Assembly (NCBI RefSeq): GCF_009730915.1
Contig: NC_052474.1
Location: forward strand, 20,371,501-20,435,500
Source of the DNA: Dioscorea cayenensis subsp. rotundata
Lineage: Eukaryota; Streptophyta; Magnoliopsida; Dioscoreales; Dioscoreaceae
Reading direction: 5' to 3'
Length of the DNA: 64,000 nt
Made by a program: the position numbers and the translations under genes. This document shows positions 53,008-64,000 of the stretch, in pieces. Each line of letters opens with the position of its first letter. Within the stretch, counting starts at the first letter, position 1. The notes under the pieces are model-generated. The model worked only from the letters and a program-made list of their open reading frames with translations. It did not search any database and had not been told where the DNA came from.

Positions 53008-54699
53008 GGCTCCCGCTAGGGTTTCAACGGGAATTCTCCCTGGCCTTGTCCGTCTCTTTAAAGAAAAATAGTATATATTATTAGTCCAATTAAAATGAGA
53101 AAAACAGTTTTTTTTTTTTTGGTTTACATCCCTAAAATTATCGGTTATTATTATTATTATTATTATTATTATAATATATGAGGCCACATCATTGTAAACA
53201 TTGGATTGTAATTCAACGGAGATGCGTAGTATCAAATGGGATGTTTAGTGACCTTATCAAAACTGTCCTACCATCAAATGCACAATATTTTAACAGATCA
53301 CAGTTGTCACAGCTGATTTACATCCCCTTGAAAAAAAACTATAACCAACAACTAGCCTTTATTCAATTTAATACAAAGACTAGTTATTGTTCAAGTTTAT
53401 TGTTGTACTTTCTCTCATATTCAACTGTTCCGTCTCTCACTTTGATTTTCTCATTTTTATTTTTTAATCTATATGAACATCAACGGAGATATATATATAT
53501 ATATATATTTGTTCTTTTCTTCAAATATTTGAAAATTTTATTTTATTTTCCAACATCTTATGGCAGCAATTTGCACGCTTTAAGCGTGCAACTATTTGTT
53601 AACTTTGAAGTTATGAAGTAATTTTTTTTAGCTTGGAAATTTATATAGTTCAATCTTTCTATCCAAATAAAGATTATGATCACGTGTATCACAATTTCAA
53701 TGGTTTGAAAACTAAACATTTGATGAAATAAATAATGAAAACATGAGGAGTTACATAAGAAAATCTAACTTTATCATGCATACATATATATTAACCGATA
53801 TTTATAATAATGTATAAGCAATTATAATTTTATTATAATTGTACATACAATAACCCAGTGTTTATTGGTGTTATTGGCCTAGGCTGGGGATTGGACCATG
53901 GTCAAAAATAAAAATATAATAAAATATATTATAACAATTAATAATAACAAAAATATGATATAAGATGTAATTACAAAAATATTAAAAAAACATAATTACT
54001 TAAAATTTGATATTTAAATTCACATGCTTAAATAAATATATATTAATCAAAATAAAATAATCAAAAAAATACATAATCAAACAATAACCACAATTATTTA
54101 AGTATTGAAATACAACTAATGTGAGTTAAATTCCTGAACTTAGATTAGTACTCAAATCAATATCATTATTACTATCAAATCTTTAATTAAAATTTTGTGA
54201 ATTATTCCTTGCATTACCACCAACATTAAAAAAAACTTCCAAATTTACATCTTGAATGTCTACATCATCTAATAAACAAAATGAATTTACTAACTTTGAC
54301 TACATGTCCAAGATCTTAGGCTTCAATATAGGGTTTTATATAAATTTTTACATTGTTATATATCTTAAGAATAAAGCTAGTGCTCAAAACCCTTTTTTTT
54401 AAACATAAAAAATAATAAAATAATAAAATAAAATATTTTAAAAAAAAAGAAAATCTAAATAAAAGCCTATAATCCACAATGAAAAATATCTATACTCTTA
54501 AATGTTTGAATATGAAATAATATAAAAACATATATTTTGGATTTAAAAAATTTTAAAATTTTTTATTATCGGATTTTGTTTAAATTTTGGATTTTTTAAA
54601 AATAACAATAATAATAACCATTATAAAATTTAGATAAAATCTCTTATTTAATTCTTTTAATATAGTCAATACTGTCCATTTGGTTCCTTTAATATAATT

Positions 54700-54775
54700 T
54701 ATCCCTAAGAGGTCTCTGTATTTTAATTTTTTGACCTCTTAGGGATCAAATTATATTAGAGAGAGGGACTTATAT
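54700..54775. repeat. Hairpin-forming inverted repeat
   Basis: TATAATTTATCCCTAAGAGG at the left pairs with CCTCTTAGGGATCAAATTATA at the right (one or two mismatches), with a T-rich loop of about 25 bases. It probably belongs to the end of a small DNA transposon, given the dispersed TTAGAGGGACTAAAT word nearby. Confidence 0.6.
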
Positions 54776-57131
54776 CAAATCATATTAGAGAGACCAATGG
54801 GGCTGACTGACTATTATTAGAGGGACTAAATAGAATATTCAACCTAAAATTATTTAAAATTCGAATATCAAAATTTTTTAACACTTATGGATGAATTGGC
54901 TAGGCTCAGAAAGGTTTCATAAAGACAAATCAAACGGTAATGACCAGACTTGATTGATTTTCGGTTTTCTCATAAGTTTTCATGATATATAATTAGTTCC
55001 ACACAATTACTGATATAATTATCTATATTTACAAGGGTATGTAAGTAATTTCAATTTTTTTTTTTTTTGTTGATACAAACATGCAATGGTTGAAATTTAC
55101 ACCAGGCATACAAACAATTTTAATTTTATTATACATACAATAGTTTCAAATTTGTTACTGTCTAATTTACCTTTATCATTTAAAATTAAACAATACTCAT
55201 TTATTATTTTTGTCATGAGAATTCTTGAACTTACAAGTTAATCTAAATCTTATTTAAATTAATTATAACATAAAATTGATTATCATTTAGATTTAAAATA
55301 GTAATCCGCATCTATATCATTAAAATTTTAAAATCCTATGCTATCATCTAATTCTAAACCGTACTAAATTAAAAGGGATATATAGATCAACACCAATGGT
55401 CTTTATTTATATAGAGTTTTTATCAATAATCTAACCATTGAGAGAAAGAAAGTATCTAGCGGCCATAACATTCAAATGTCAAGTCCATTATCCGATATAG
55501 TTGAAGGTAATTATTTTTATTTATGTATATTATCTATACAATAGCGAATAACCTTATTATTGAAAGTACATAGTGGTATTAAAAATAAATCTTTAATGTG
55601 AGAATATCTGTAACTCGCACTTATGTGTTATAGAGACAGACTGACTATATTAGAGGGACTAAATATAAAATTTGTTGCCCAATCTAAGAAAGTAAATACT
55701 TTCTATGTATTATCTATACAATAAAGACAATCTTGTCCTATTCAATTTTCCAACACGGCATTTACATCATTATGAAAGTAATAGTTACATCTTCTAAATT
55801 ATAAGTTTTCCATGATCCTAATTAATTAAAGTTTTGATACGTGACTCATCAACTAGTACTTTCCTTCACTTAACCAAAATTCTCCCTAATGAGTCAATGA
55901 GCTAGTCTGGACTTGTTGTTCATATTGTTTCATTGTTCATGGAATAAAAAGCTCAAGTCATTGTCTCTCACATATATATGAATTCAATCTTGTTTTTTGG
56001 TTAGTAACGTCCTTTCTTGTTTGGCATCAAATTGATAAAACACTCCCTCGACTTATAAAATTCTCCAATGTATGTATATGTTTAAATATTTATTATATTT
56101 ATTTCTTGTATGATATTTTAATATACATTTAACTTTAGTGATAAAAAAATTATATTTTTGTGGTTATTTATAGTAGTAGGTAAAAATTTTCATTTCAAAG
56201 GTTTGTGTGAAAACAAATCATGTGTTAAGACGTACAAAGATATAAAATTAATTTTTTTCAATACATTTATGCTTTTATCCTATGTAATTTGGGGGTTTGA
56301 ATCCATCTTCTCAGCATGACATGAACATTTTGCATATGTTAATAGACTAAGAGTTTGTTGGTGTGTGTATATATATATCTATATATGATGTGTAAAAATT
56401 TATTTATTGATGTGTTAATAAATTAAAGTTTATCCAGTCAAGTACTTAATACATCAAATGCTATATAATAATAACAATAATAAACAAGCATCATTTGAAT
56501 CACACTTAAATTTGACTAAATCCAATCCAAACAAGTCTAGAAGCTCAAGCAATATATTAATCACATTCTGGAACTAACATTTGATTGTTCTAATTAACTT
56601 AATATAGGGTAAAATAAACTTGGTTGTCCTAATTAACTTAATATATATACTTTGCCGGCATTCCAAAGTTGCTTAACAATTCTCATTCTTCTCATCAAGA
56701 CACCAGAAAATACAAATCCAACAAGCAAAAATTAATCAAGTCAAATAAAACTACTCTTCTTATTAATTATATAACTTCTATAATTAGTTAAGAGAATATA
56801 GATAATTACCAATTTACCTTGATAAAATATTTATTTATTTAGCTTTACAAAACTTTTTGATTTGTTTATGTATTTTCATGCTTGAAAATTGATTTATAAA
56901 TATTAATTAACAAATAAGAATGATTTGTAAAAGTATGTAAGTAAATATTATTTTGTAGAACTATATATTAATATTTTATTTTCACAAGAGTATATAAGCC
57001 AAAAAAAAAAACTCTAAATTGAATTAATTAAGTCATTAATAGTAATTGACGTGCAATTAGAGGACCTTAAGACTAGTTCTAGTACATCTTTGCCGACCAC
57101 TTCCTTTGCCTTGAAGGCTTCCCAAACCTTG

Positions 57132-57154
57132 TTGACTTGTCAACCCCCTTTGAC
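57132..57154 (+). promoter_or_regulatory. Clustered W-boxes in PP2C promoter
   Basis: TTGAC at 57,132-57,136, its inverted form GTCAA at 57,139-57,143 and a third TTGAC near 57,150 cluster 50-70 bases upstream of the TATA box. Inverted W-box pairs are common WRKY targets in defence- and wound-induced promoters. Confidence 0.5.
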
Positions 57155-57201
57155 AAAATCACGCAAACAAAAGGACCTCTTCTTAATCACCATCTTCTCC
57201 T

Positions 57202-57209
57202 TATAAATA
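57202..57209 (+). promoter_or_regulatory. TATA box of PP2C gene
   Basis: It reads TATAAATA, 88 bases before ATG 57,297, giving a leader of about 55-60 bases. Confidence 0.65.
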
Positions 57210-57296
57210 GTTCTATCCATTAATAGAAAACTAACTCAATCATAATTAAGAACAAGATTATTAAATAGCAAAGAGATTAGAGAGACAGAGCAAGAG

Positions 57297-58771
57297 ATGA
57301 TTGATGCACTTGTGTTCATATGGTCTATAATCTTCATTATCTTCAACTTGTTCCAAGTATTTAAGAAGGAGTACTTTTGCATGGCTTTAGAGTCTTCACC
57401 TCCTCCTTTGTCATGGGCAAGCCTAACCGACAATGCCGGAGCGACAAAGAAGAGGCCGAGAGAAGCAAAGATCAGCCTCGAAGCAGTGTCGGTGACCGGA
57501 AATGTTAAAGAAGATGAAGTTAAGGTGTCTTCAATGGAGAGGAAGAAGAGGCCTTCAAGTATTATCATTCCTAAAACTACTTATATAAATTTAAGGTGCA
57601 TTGAGGAAGTTAAGGATCATCGTGATGATCATGTGTTTGAAGATCAAGGAAGTGAGTATTGTTTGGCAAGTAAGCAAGGAACTAGACATGCAATGGAGGA
57701 TGGTTATAGTGTTATAACTAATAGTCATGGAGATCAAAAACAGGTATATATACATATTCATATTCATATTCATATTTAGTAAATTATTTGATGTGGGACT
57801 AACTAGATAATTAACTAGGTGTTCTTCGGCGTGTTTGATGGGCCATGGAGGCCGAGCCGCGGTTGATTTCGTGAAGGAGAAATTAGGGAAGAACATACTT
57901 GCATCAATTGAAGATTCAGAGAAGAATGAAAATCAATTGGAAATAGCTGTTCGGAAAGGTTATATGATCACCGATGAAGAGTTTCTTAGTCAGGTGTTTA
58001 TTTCTTAACCTTCTAATATTTTTTTGAAAGATATATATCAATATAATTAAGTAATATTATGATAATTAACTAGATATATTTTTAAATTTTCAGGGAGTGA
58101 GTAGTGGAACTTGCATAGCTACTGTTCTATTGAAAGATGGAGACATGGTTGTAAGCAATGTAGGTGATTGTAGGGTAGTAATGAGCCAAAATGGCATAGC
58201 TAATGCCTTAACAACCGATCACCTTGCCAGTCGAGATGATGAACGGGAGAGGATCGAAAATACAGTGAGTTCTCTAGAAATTCATCCTGATAAAATGAGA
58301 GACCTAGATTTATATATTCAATGCAGACTAACATATATTTGATTACGTTTTAGGGTGGATATGTTAGTTGTCACAATGGCAAATGGAGAGTACATGACTC
58401 TTTAGCGGTATCGAGAGCTATCGGAGATGGGAACATGAAGAAATGGATCATCTCCGAGCCGGAGACGAAAAAACTCCATCTCACACTGGATTGTGAGTTT
58501 TTGATTATGGCCTCTGATGGTCTGTGGGATAAGGTATATATATATATATATATACATATATTTATTAGTGTATGATAACTCTTGATTAAGTGTAATTCTA
58601 ATTGATTGAATTGGAAACAATTAGGTATCAAATCAAGAGGCAATTGATGTTGTTTTCAAGAGCAAGGACATGAAGAAGTCATGCAAAGAGCTTGTGGAGA
58701 TGTCTTGGAGTAGGGGGAGTAGGGATGATATTACTGTTATGGTGGTAGACCTTCAAAAGTTTGTATTATAA
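57297..58771 (+). CDS. Protein phosphatase 2C, group B (AP2C-like), frame-broken in exon 2 as read
   Basis: Exons are 57,297-57,743, 57,819-57,993, 58,094-58,264, 58,354-58,533 and 58,625-58,771. PP2C landmarks are [83 protein letters not shown] and [15 protein letters not shown], so metal-binding Asp/Gly residues are present apart from the break. Similarity is highest to group-B AP2C/PP2C5 phosphatases that inactivate MAP kinases. Two Lys/Arg docking-like motifs fit this: [11 protein letters not shown] (residues 51-61) and [10 protein letters not shown]. Unusually, residues 5-22 form a hydrophobic segment ([18 protein letters not shown]). Exon 2 is 175 nt: GATGGGCCATGG has one G more than GATGGCCATGG (run 57,840-57,842). 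With two G it reads [17 protein letters not shown] in frame. As read, it stops just after VFDG. Confidence 0.88.
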
Positions 58772-59156
58772 TTAGCGAGGTTTATATTTATATATATATA
58801 TTGATAGGTAAATAGAATTTCATATTAATGGGCAATGAATTGGCTCATATGTTAATTGAGAAGAGAGATGGTTATTTAAGGAAAGATATGGTGATGAGGA
58901 TGGTGTTCAATGCCTCCCAAATAGCCATGATGATTAATGAATTCAACATTTTCTTCAAGCTAAGTGAGTTATGAGAAGATGGAATTACATGAGCTATTGA
59001 GAACTTTGGAATGAATTTTCTTTTTTCCTTTATTTTATTTTATTTTATTTATGAAATGTGGACAAATTAGGTCAGAGGTTGTGTACAAAGATGGAATTAA
59101 TATCTTAGCACACATGGGCCTTCACCTTACAAGGACTGAAAATTCAAACATGGTTC

Positions 59157-59337
59157 CTTAGGAAGGACACAAACACTGTATATAAGAGACCCGATACTAA
59201 TAGACCAAAAAGTGATTGGTTTTTTAAATAAATTTTAAAAATTGATAAAATTTAGTGGTAGAATTTGAGAGATCAATGAAGCTGAACAACACAAACCCAA
59301 GAGATTGTATTTAATTTAGCCGAGTGTCCTTCCTAAG
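59157..59337. mobile_element. Small element with perfect 14-bp terminal inverted repeats
   Basis: CTTAGGAAGGACAC (59,157-59,170) is an exact inverted match to GTGTCCTTCCTAAG (59,324-59,337). The interior is AT-rich and noncoding. It contains GATACTAATAGACCAAAAAG, close to a word at about 11,757, so related copies exist elsewhere in the window. No target duplication is evident, so the superfamily is unassigned. Confidence 0.6.
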
Positions 59338-60440
59338 ATATAATGATTTCTAACTCAACAAATGATTAAATCTTAGTTGCTTCACAAATTAGAGGATCAA
59401 ATAATTACAAATTTGACACCTGACTTAGCAACGAATTACATCAAAAAATAAATTAGTAGGCCTAGAAGTAATTAATCGAGATAATTTTGAAAAAAAGGCA
59501 TAGAAGAATGTTCAATAATCAAAGCATAAATTAAACAATAAAAATAAGTTAGAGCCAACATGGCTTTAATTTAGCGACGCTGGCTAACTGTGAAAGGCAT
59601 TGGTGTGGAAATTTCATTACCCAAGTTCAAAATTAGTTAGATGCAATGGTAGTAAGGGGTCTCTAATTATGGGTGCGGGTTTATAATCTAAACTCTATGT
59701 CCCCGGGTGAGAGTGTACAACTGAACTTTCAACCTTTTGTTGTGCATACATTGTTTACTGTATATGCGTGTTTTGTCACATTTATCAAAATAAAATAAAT
59801 TATATTTATAATTTTATTGATTTGAGCTCCGTCTCCTTTCCCCAAATATAAAAGTTTAGCCGGGTGAGAAAAAGATTGAAATAGAGGAGCATCCTTTCTC
59901 CCCTTTCTTGTTATATTACTTCCCCTATTCCCAGTCGAAATCTTCTAAAAATCTTCTAAAAATATTCTAAATATTATCTTCAAATAAAAACATCTAAATC
60001 TTACTTAATTAAGGAAAATATTAAAATTAAAATAGAGTCCTAATATAACTTGCACCATATAAACTTCAACTTACTCCAAATTAAAATTAAAAGATGATTT
60101 TTCAAAATAATGTTTTCAGTTAGACTTTGTGTGTGTTCGATCTAAAAACTTCGGAATATAACTTGCTCCAAATTAGAATTGTAAGTTTGGGCAACAAATT
60201 CAATTTCAATTAATTTTGACCTTGATGCATCTCGTAACTCTCAAAACTCAAAACATGAAGACTTTAGAGTTTTCTCTTTTACTTTTCATAGCATTTTGAA
60301 TCATCTAAATAAGAGCTTGAATTGGAGAGTTATCATGTTCAAATTGCAAAGATGTTGAAAACTTGAAACTATCCAAAATCTCCTAATTAGTTTTGTCTTG
60401 TATTTAACTTAACCTCTTCATTTGTGGCTTAAACCAAAAT

Positions 60441-60589
60441 ATAAAAATAAGCTAATATTGGTATAGTCTAACAGTAAAGCATAAGAGTCCTATGTGTAGG
60501 TCAGGGAGTATGAATCTTTCATTGCGCATAATAAATAGCACAATAGTAGTGGCTTGCCCACTTTGTCAAAAAAAAAAAAATAAAAATAA
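60441..60589 (+). mobile_element. tRNA-derived SINE
   Basis: The body is about 60,451-60,579. An A-box-like word (TATAGTCTAACAGTAAAGC) is followed 35 bases on by a decayed B-box-like word (AGTATGAATCTTT), then a unique 3' part and a 13-base A run. Flanking ATAAAAATAA occurs at 60,441-60,450 and 60,580-60,589, which would be the target duplication, though it is low in complexity. This matches the order and spacing of short plant SINEs made from a tRNA gene and mobilised by LINE enzymes. Confidence 0.6.
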
Positions 60590-61335
60590 TTTATTAATTA
60601 TATTTACATGTAGGCATAAGATAAAAAAAAAACATTAAAGGGAAAAATATGACATTTTTCACCCAAAAAATAAATTATATAAGTAAAGACATCATCATAC
60701 CTAACAACAATAACCGTTTTTCTTTGTGACCCTAACAACTTCAAGATGACAAGAATAAAATTATTAATGATGGGGATAAGAAGGATTATTTTGTAAGGAA
60801 GTGAAGCTTTCCAACCATAGTGCCAAACATTTGAAATGTTAAATAGCTAGAGGACCACACTAAAAACAATGGACCACAGAAACTTTTTGTTTTGTTTTGT
60901 TTTTTGTTTTTTTTTTAAATTTAATTTAATTTTTATTTTTTACAATAGATCATAAAAACTTTGTTGAGCATAAGGGGGAACATGAGATTTAGCATATTAA
61001 AAAAATAAAATAAAACTATAATTTACCCAACTTTGTTGTTAGATTATTCTTAATAACTTGTGATTTATTTATTTTTTATTAAAAAAAGCTTTGTTATTAG
61101 GGTAGTTGATTTCTCCAAAAACATTAGGAAGTGAAAAAAAAAAGAAGACAAAAGTCAAACTTCCCTCGAGTGGTTGAAAATATTAAAAAATTGCATTTTA
61201 AATATGGGACGTTTATGGGAGAAATGGAAGGGAGTGAAATTATATTTGTTATTTATTTTTATTGTCTTTACTTTATCTATAAAAACAATGAAACAACTTT
61301 AAACCAGTAATAAACCTGATTGTACAGCAACAACA

Positions 61336-61336
61336 A

Positions 61337-61368
<32 letters not shown>

Positions 61369-61373
61369 TAACA

Positions 61374-61411
<38 letters not shown>
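61336..61411. repeat. Two adjacent TTA microsatellites
   Basis: Runs at about 61,336-61,367 and 61,373-61,411 are separated by a few bases (CTAACA). Confidence 0.9.
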
Positions 61412-61414
<3 letters not shown>

Positions 61415-62113
61415 TAGTAATGTTTTGTTAAACATAATCCAAACAAAAATCTTTTAAATAAAATAATTTAAATATAAATTTAAAATAATATCACCTTTCA
61501 AACTTTAATCACTGAATCTAAAAAAAAACCATTTTTAGCTATCTTCTACTTTTAAAAAACATTTGAATTGTAAAACACAGTAAAACTATAAATAATTATT
61601 TTTAATTAAATTACTGTATCGCAAATTAAATTGAATATTTTCTAAATTTTATTATATATATATAATATGGTTGTTACAAACCAGTGCATGAGCAAAACAC
61701 ATCATCAAACCCCTGTACTATAGTATTATAATAATACTGTTCATACACTGTTATGAACCCAGGTACAGAGTTCAAATGGGTCTCTTGTGAGAGGTGGTAT
61801 ATATGTCTCTTCTAGAGCTGAATAGTATGAGATCTTTCAAATCATATATGGTGCACCTCCGGAGATTCTTAAGTTAATATAATTGGTGCAATTTTATATC
61901 TGTTTAATTTTTTTACGGAGTTTCTTGCTTTCGTGTATATATATATTTTTAAAAATATATATATATATATATAAATAAGAAATAAATAAATAATTTTAGG
62001 GAGAGAAAAAAACACGCTTCTCTTTCCTCACCACTCTTGAGCGAAAGCGAACCCTATCCGCGATCACTGCGACAGCGTTCTCTCCGTTCATCCTCTTCGA
62101 TTCCTCCATCGCC

Positions 62114-62815
62114 ATGGCCGATCACGCTGAGATCTCAGAATGGGAGGACTATCTCCACTCCTCCTCCCTCTCATCCGATCCCAATCCCTTCGTTCTTGAC
62201 GCCGCCGCTACCACTGACGACGCAGGCGCCATCCAACCTAACTATTTCTCCCTCTCCTCTGCTCCCCGCCGCCCTCCATCTGAGCCCATGTCCGATGGCT
62301 CCTCGGATTGCCCCAGCTGGGTTGATCCCGATTCCAATCCTCCTTGCGTTGAAACCCCCAAATTTGATGTCTTTCGGAAGAATCTGGTTGGTTCGTGGTC
62401 CGATGGCTCGTCGACTCCTCCTGATAGTGAGAAAGGTGAGACCTTTCGTGCTTCTGATCAGAAATTCCAGTCTGAGTTTGATGGGATTGGGGAGAGTTCT
62501 CAGGAATCGGATGGAAACATAGTGAGCGAGTCGGATGGCGAGCAATTGGTGGAAATGAACCGTGAGGATGTGGAATTGGAGAAAGTTGGGATCAGGGTTG
62601 GGGTTGGGGATGGGGATGGTGATCCGGAGAAGAAGGGAACAGTTTGGTGGAAGATGCCGATGGAGGTGTTAAAGTTCTATATTTTGAGGGTGAGGCCTAT
62701 TTGGTCGGTGTCCATCGCTGCAGCCATTGTTGGGGTTGTGATGCTGGGCAGGAGGTTGTACAAGATGAAGCACAAAACCAGGAGTGTTTCTCTGAAGGTT
62801 AGCTTGGATGACAAG
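62114..62815 (+). CDS. Acidic protein with C-terminal membrane helix, first exon only (runs off the window)
   Basis: Exon 1 encodes 234 residues and ends at a donor (GACAAG/GTGAGC). The remaining exon(s) are not visible up to 64,000. A long Ser/Asp-rich, probably disordered region begins ADHAEISEWEDYL. A GTVWWKMPMEVLKFYI segment and one membrane helix (about 196-212, IWSVSIAAAIVGVVMLG) then lead to a basic KMKHKTRSVSLKVSLDD. The disordered acidic N-part, WWK motif and single C-terminal helix recall plant ATG8-interacting proteins (ATI1/ATI2) and a related DUF6821-type family, but this is inference. A candidate ATG8-binding word, EFDGI at 121-125, is present. A good leader and GC-rich coding support ATG 62,114; a longer overlapping frame from 62,037 is a shadow. 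Confidence 0.72.
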
Positions 62816-64000
62816 GTGAGCAATTTCTTTATCTTTTCACTAGTGATTTGCTTAAATTGTTTGCAATTGAATGATATTAATATGAAGTTGCCATCTTTGG
62901 TTTCACTGGATATCTGAGGATGAAGTTCATGTTTTTTAATCTATAGACTTTCATGGAGCATATTGGAATGTCTGTATGAGTTTTGGTGATTTGTTTACTG
63001 GATTTTGTTTTCCTTATGGATACATGCTTCATATTCTGTTAAGTTCTTTTTTCTTTAAGTTCTGTTTGTTGTTTTGGTTATTTTGTGTTTCTTGACTTGT
63101 GTATAAGAAGTTTGAACTGATTCATTTGTCGATCCCATTTCGGGCATTTGCATGATGCGGTTGCTGGCATGAGGCTCAGGAATATCCACATTGATATTTT
63201 GAAGGGATACTATTGTCTTGTTCTAGTTCCTATTCTACATATTGACTGATGAGTAACACTAAAGCCATTTTTTGATGTTAGTTTTCCTAAATCATGTCCA
63301 AAATAAATCAGTATCTCCCAGCATCTCTTGTCTTTGCATTAAGTAGGCAAATCAAATGCATTATGTTTCATCTGCATTCTTTTTTCGTCTCAACTATTAG
63401 TAAGTCAGTCACACCATTACTGGCTAACATCCTAACCAGCTTCTCACAACCATCGCTCTTTGAGAAGGAAGAGGATTTAATACTTATTTTAGAATTCCAC
63501 TTGCTAGTAGTTATGATGATGAAACCAATGAATTTGCCTTTAAAATAGCTTTGGCTTCACATTCTAAAATATTATGATGCACTATTCTTCTCTGAAATTG
63601 TTTGGACTATTTTACAAACTATAACACCTTGATTTTTCTTTTTTAAGATTAAAACTTACTTTCAGAGAATTGCTTTTCTTCACCTGACCCTTGCTTTAGT
63701 AGCCATATGCATATGTTACTCCTTTTCTTTATTTTTTCCTAAATGTTTCTGTATTATGTGTGCTTCCTTTCTGTGATTAAAAAACATACAATGTGGAGAA
63801 AATAAAGTTCATGTCAAGTTATTTCTCTTAGTCTGGTTATGCCTCCAGTTTTCTGGTTCTCTCATTATTTTGAGTTATACATCAATCGTATGTTGTATCC
63901 AAAATTTCCTCAGCTTAAAGTTAAATAACATCAGCTAAGGCTGCTGGCCATACCGACGGCTTTTGTGTGGGGTTCAAATTGTTGATGTTGTTTTGATGCA
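62816..64000 (+). other. First intron of the right-edge gene
   Basis: It is T-rich intron-like sequence with no exon that would continue the LDDK end in frame. The next exon probably lies beyond the window. Confidence 0.6.

Larger units (their letters stand above)
53008..57296. other. Large AT-rich spacer and PP2C promoter
   Basis: No gene is supported, and the 147-codon frame at 53,178-53,621 is low-complexity. It contains an ATT microsatellite (53,143-53,172) and an inverted repeat at about 54,700-54,775. A dispersed word TTAGAGGGACTAAATA occurs near 54,817 and 55,653, suggesting fragments of one repeat family. At about 56,288, TGGGGGTTTGAATCCATC resembles a pol III B box. The last 170 bases are the PP2C promoter. 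Confidence 0.55.
58772..62113. other. PP2C to right-edge gene spacer
   Basis: It contains a 181-bp inverted-repeat element (59,157-59,337), a possible SINE-like stretch at 59,625-59,720 (TAGATGCAATGGTAG and GGTTTATAATC words), the SINE at 60,451-60,579, two TTA microsatellites (61,336-61,411) and otherwise AT-rich DNA. No gene is seen. Confidence 0.6.

Noticed and set aside
53178-53621. A 147-codon open frame upstream of the small unknown gene
   Set aside because: It overlaps a microsatellite and AT-rich DNA, with Ile/Tyr runs from TA repeats and no family likeness.

Overview
This window is nuclear DNA from a flowering plant. Genes are split by many U-rich introns with GT-AG borders, intergenic DNA is very AT-rich with TA, TTA and GAT microsatellites and small MITE/SINE-type elements, and every recognisable protein is plant-type. 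The GC-rich PPR gene beside AT-rich spacers would fit a monocot, but that is only a guess. I find no bacterial, organellar, CRISPR or viral segment, and no LTR retrotransposon.

Layout, left to right. Bases 1-5,620 hold the 3' part of an MRL7-type chloroplast thioredoxin-fold gene (copy A) and a complete ATG10 gene (copy A). Bases 5,689-11,490 are a poly(ADP-ribose) glycohydrolase (PARG). Bases 13,031-19,270 repeat the first block: MRL7 copy B and ATG10 copy B, about 13.7 kb from copy A. A one-exon gene for a small membrane protein follows (19,500-19,895). Then come genes on the minus strand: cytosolic tryptophanyl-tRNA synthetase (23,393-28,354), a FUBP-like KH-domain RNA-binding protein with a YGQP-rich tail (29,497-37,270), a DUF1442 protein (39,660-40,523), a plastid-targeted DedA/VTT membrane protein (43,782-47,343), a DYW-class PPR editing factor (48,211-50,067) and a small unknown protein (50,778-53,007). 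On the plus strand are a group-B PP2C phosphatase (57,297-58,771) and the first exon of a tail-anchored-like protein that runs off the right edge (62,114-62,815).

The main structural story is the tandem duplication carrying MRL7 and ATG10. Because PARG lies between the copies, the repeat unit was probably PARG-MRL7-ATG10, which predicts another PARG copy or remnant just left of the window. ATG10 is intact in both copies. Both MRL7 copies carry small lesions: a 1-base insertion in A and a 9-base in-frame deletion in B.

The second theme is single-base length changes in short homopolymer runs that break otherwise normal exons in four genes (MRL7-A, PARG, the KH-domain gene, PP2C). They are either true gene decay or residual indels of a long-read assembly; the reading frames themselves make the positions clear. 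Mobile DNA is limited to small non-autonomous DNA elements (one Mutator-type MITE with a perfect 9-bp target duplication inside PARG, one Harbinger-like element), a tRNA-derived SINE and a decayed CACTA-type transposase stretch. I found no wholly new gene system.
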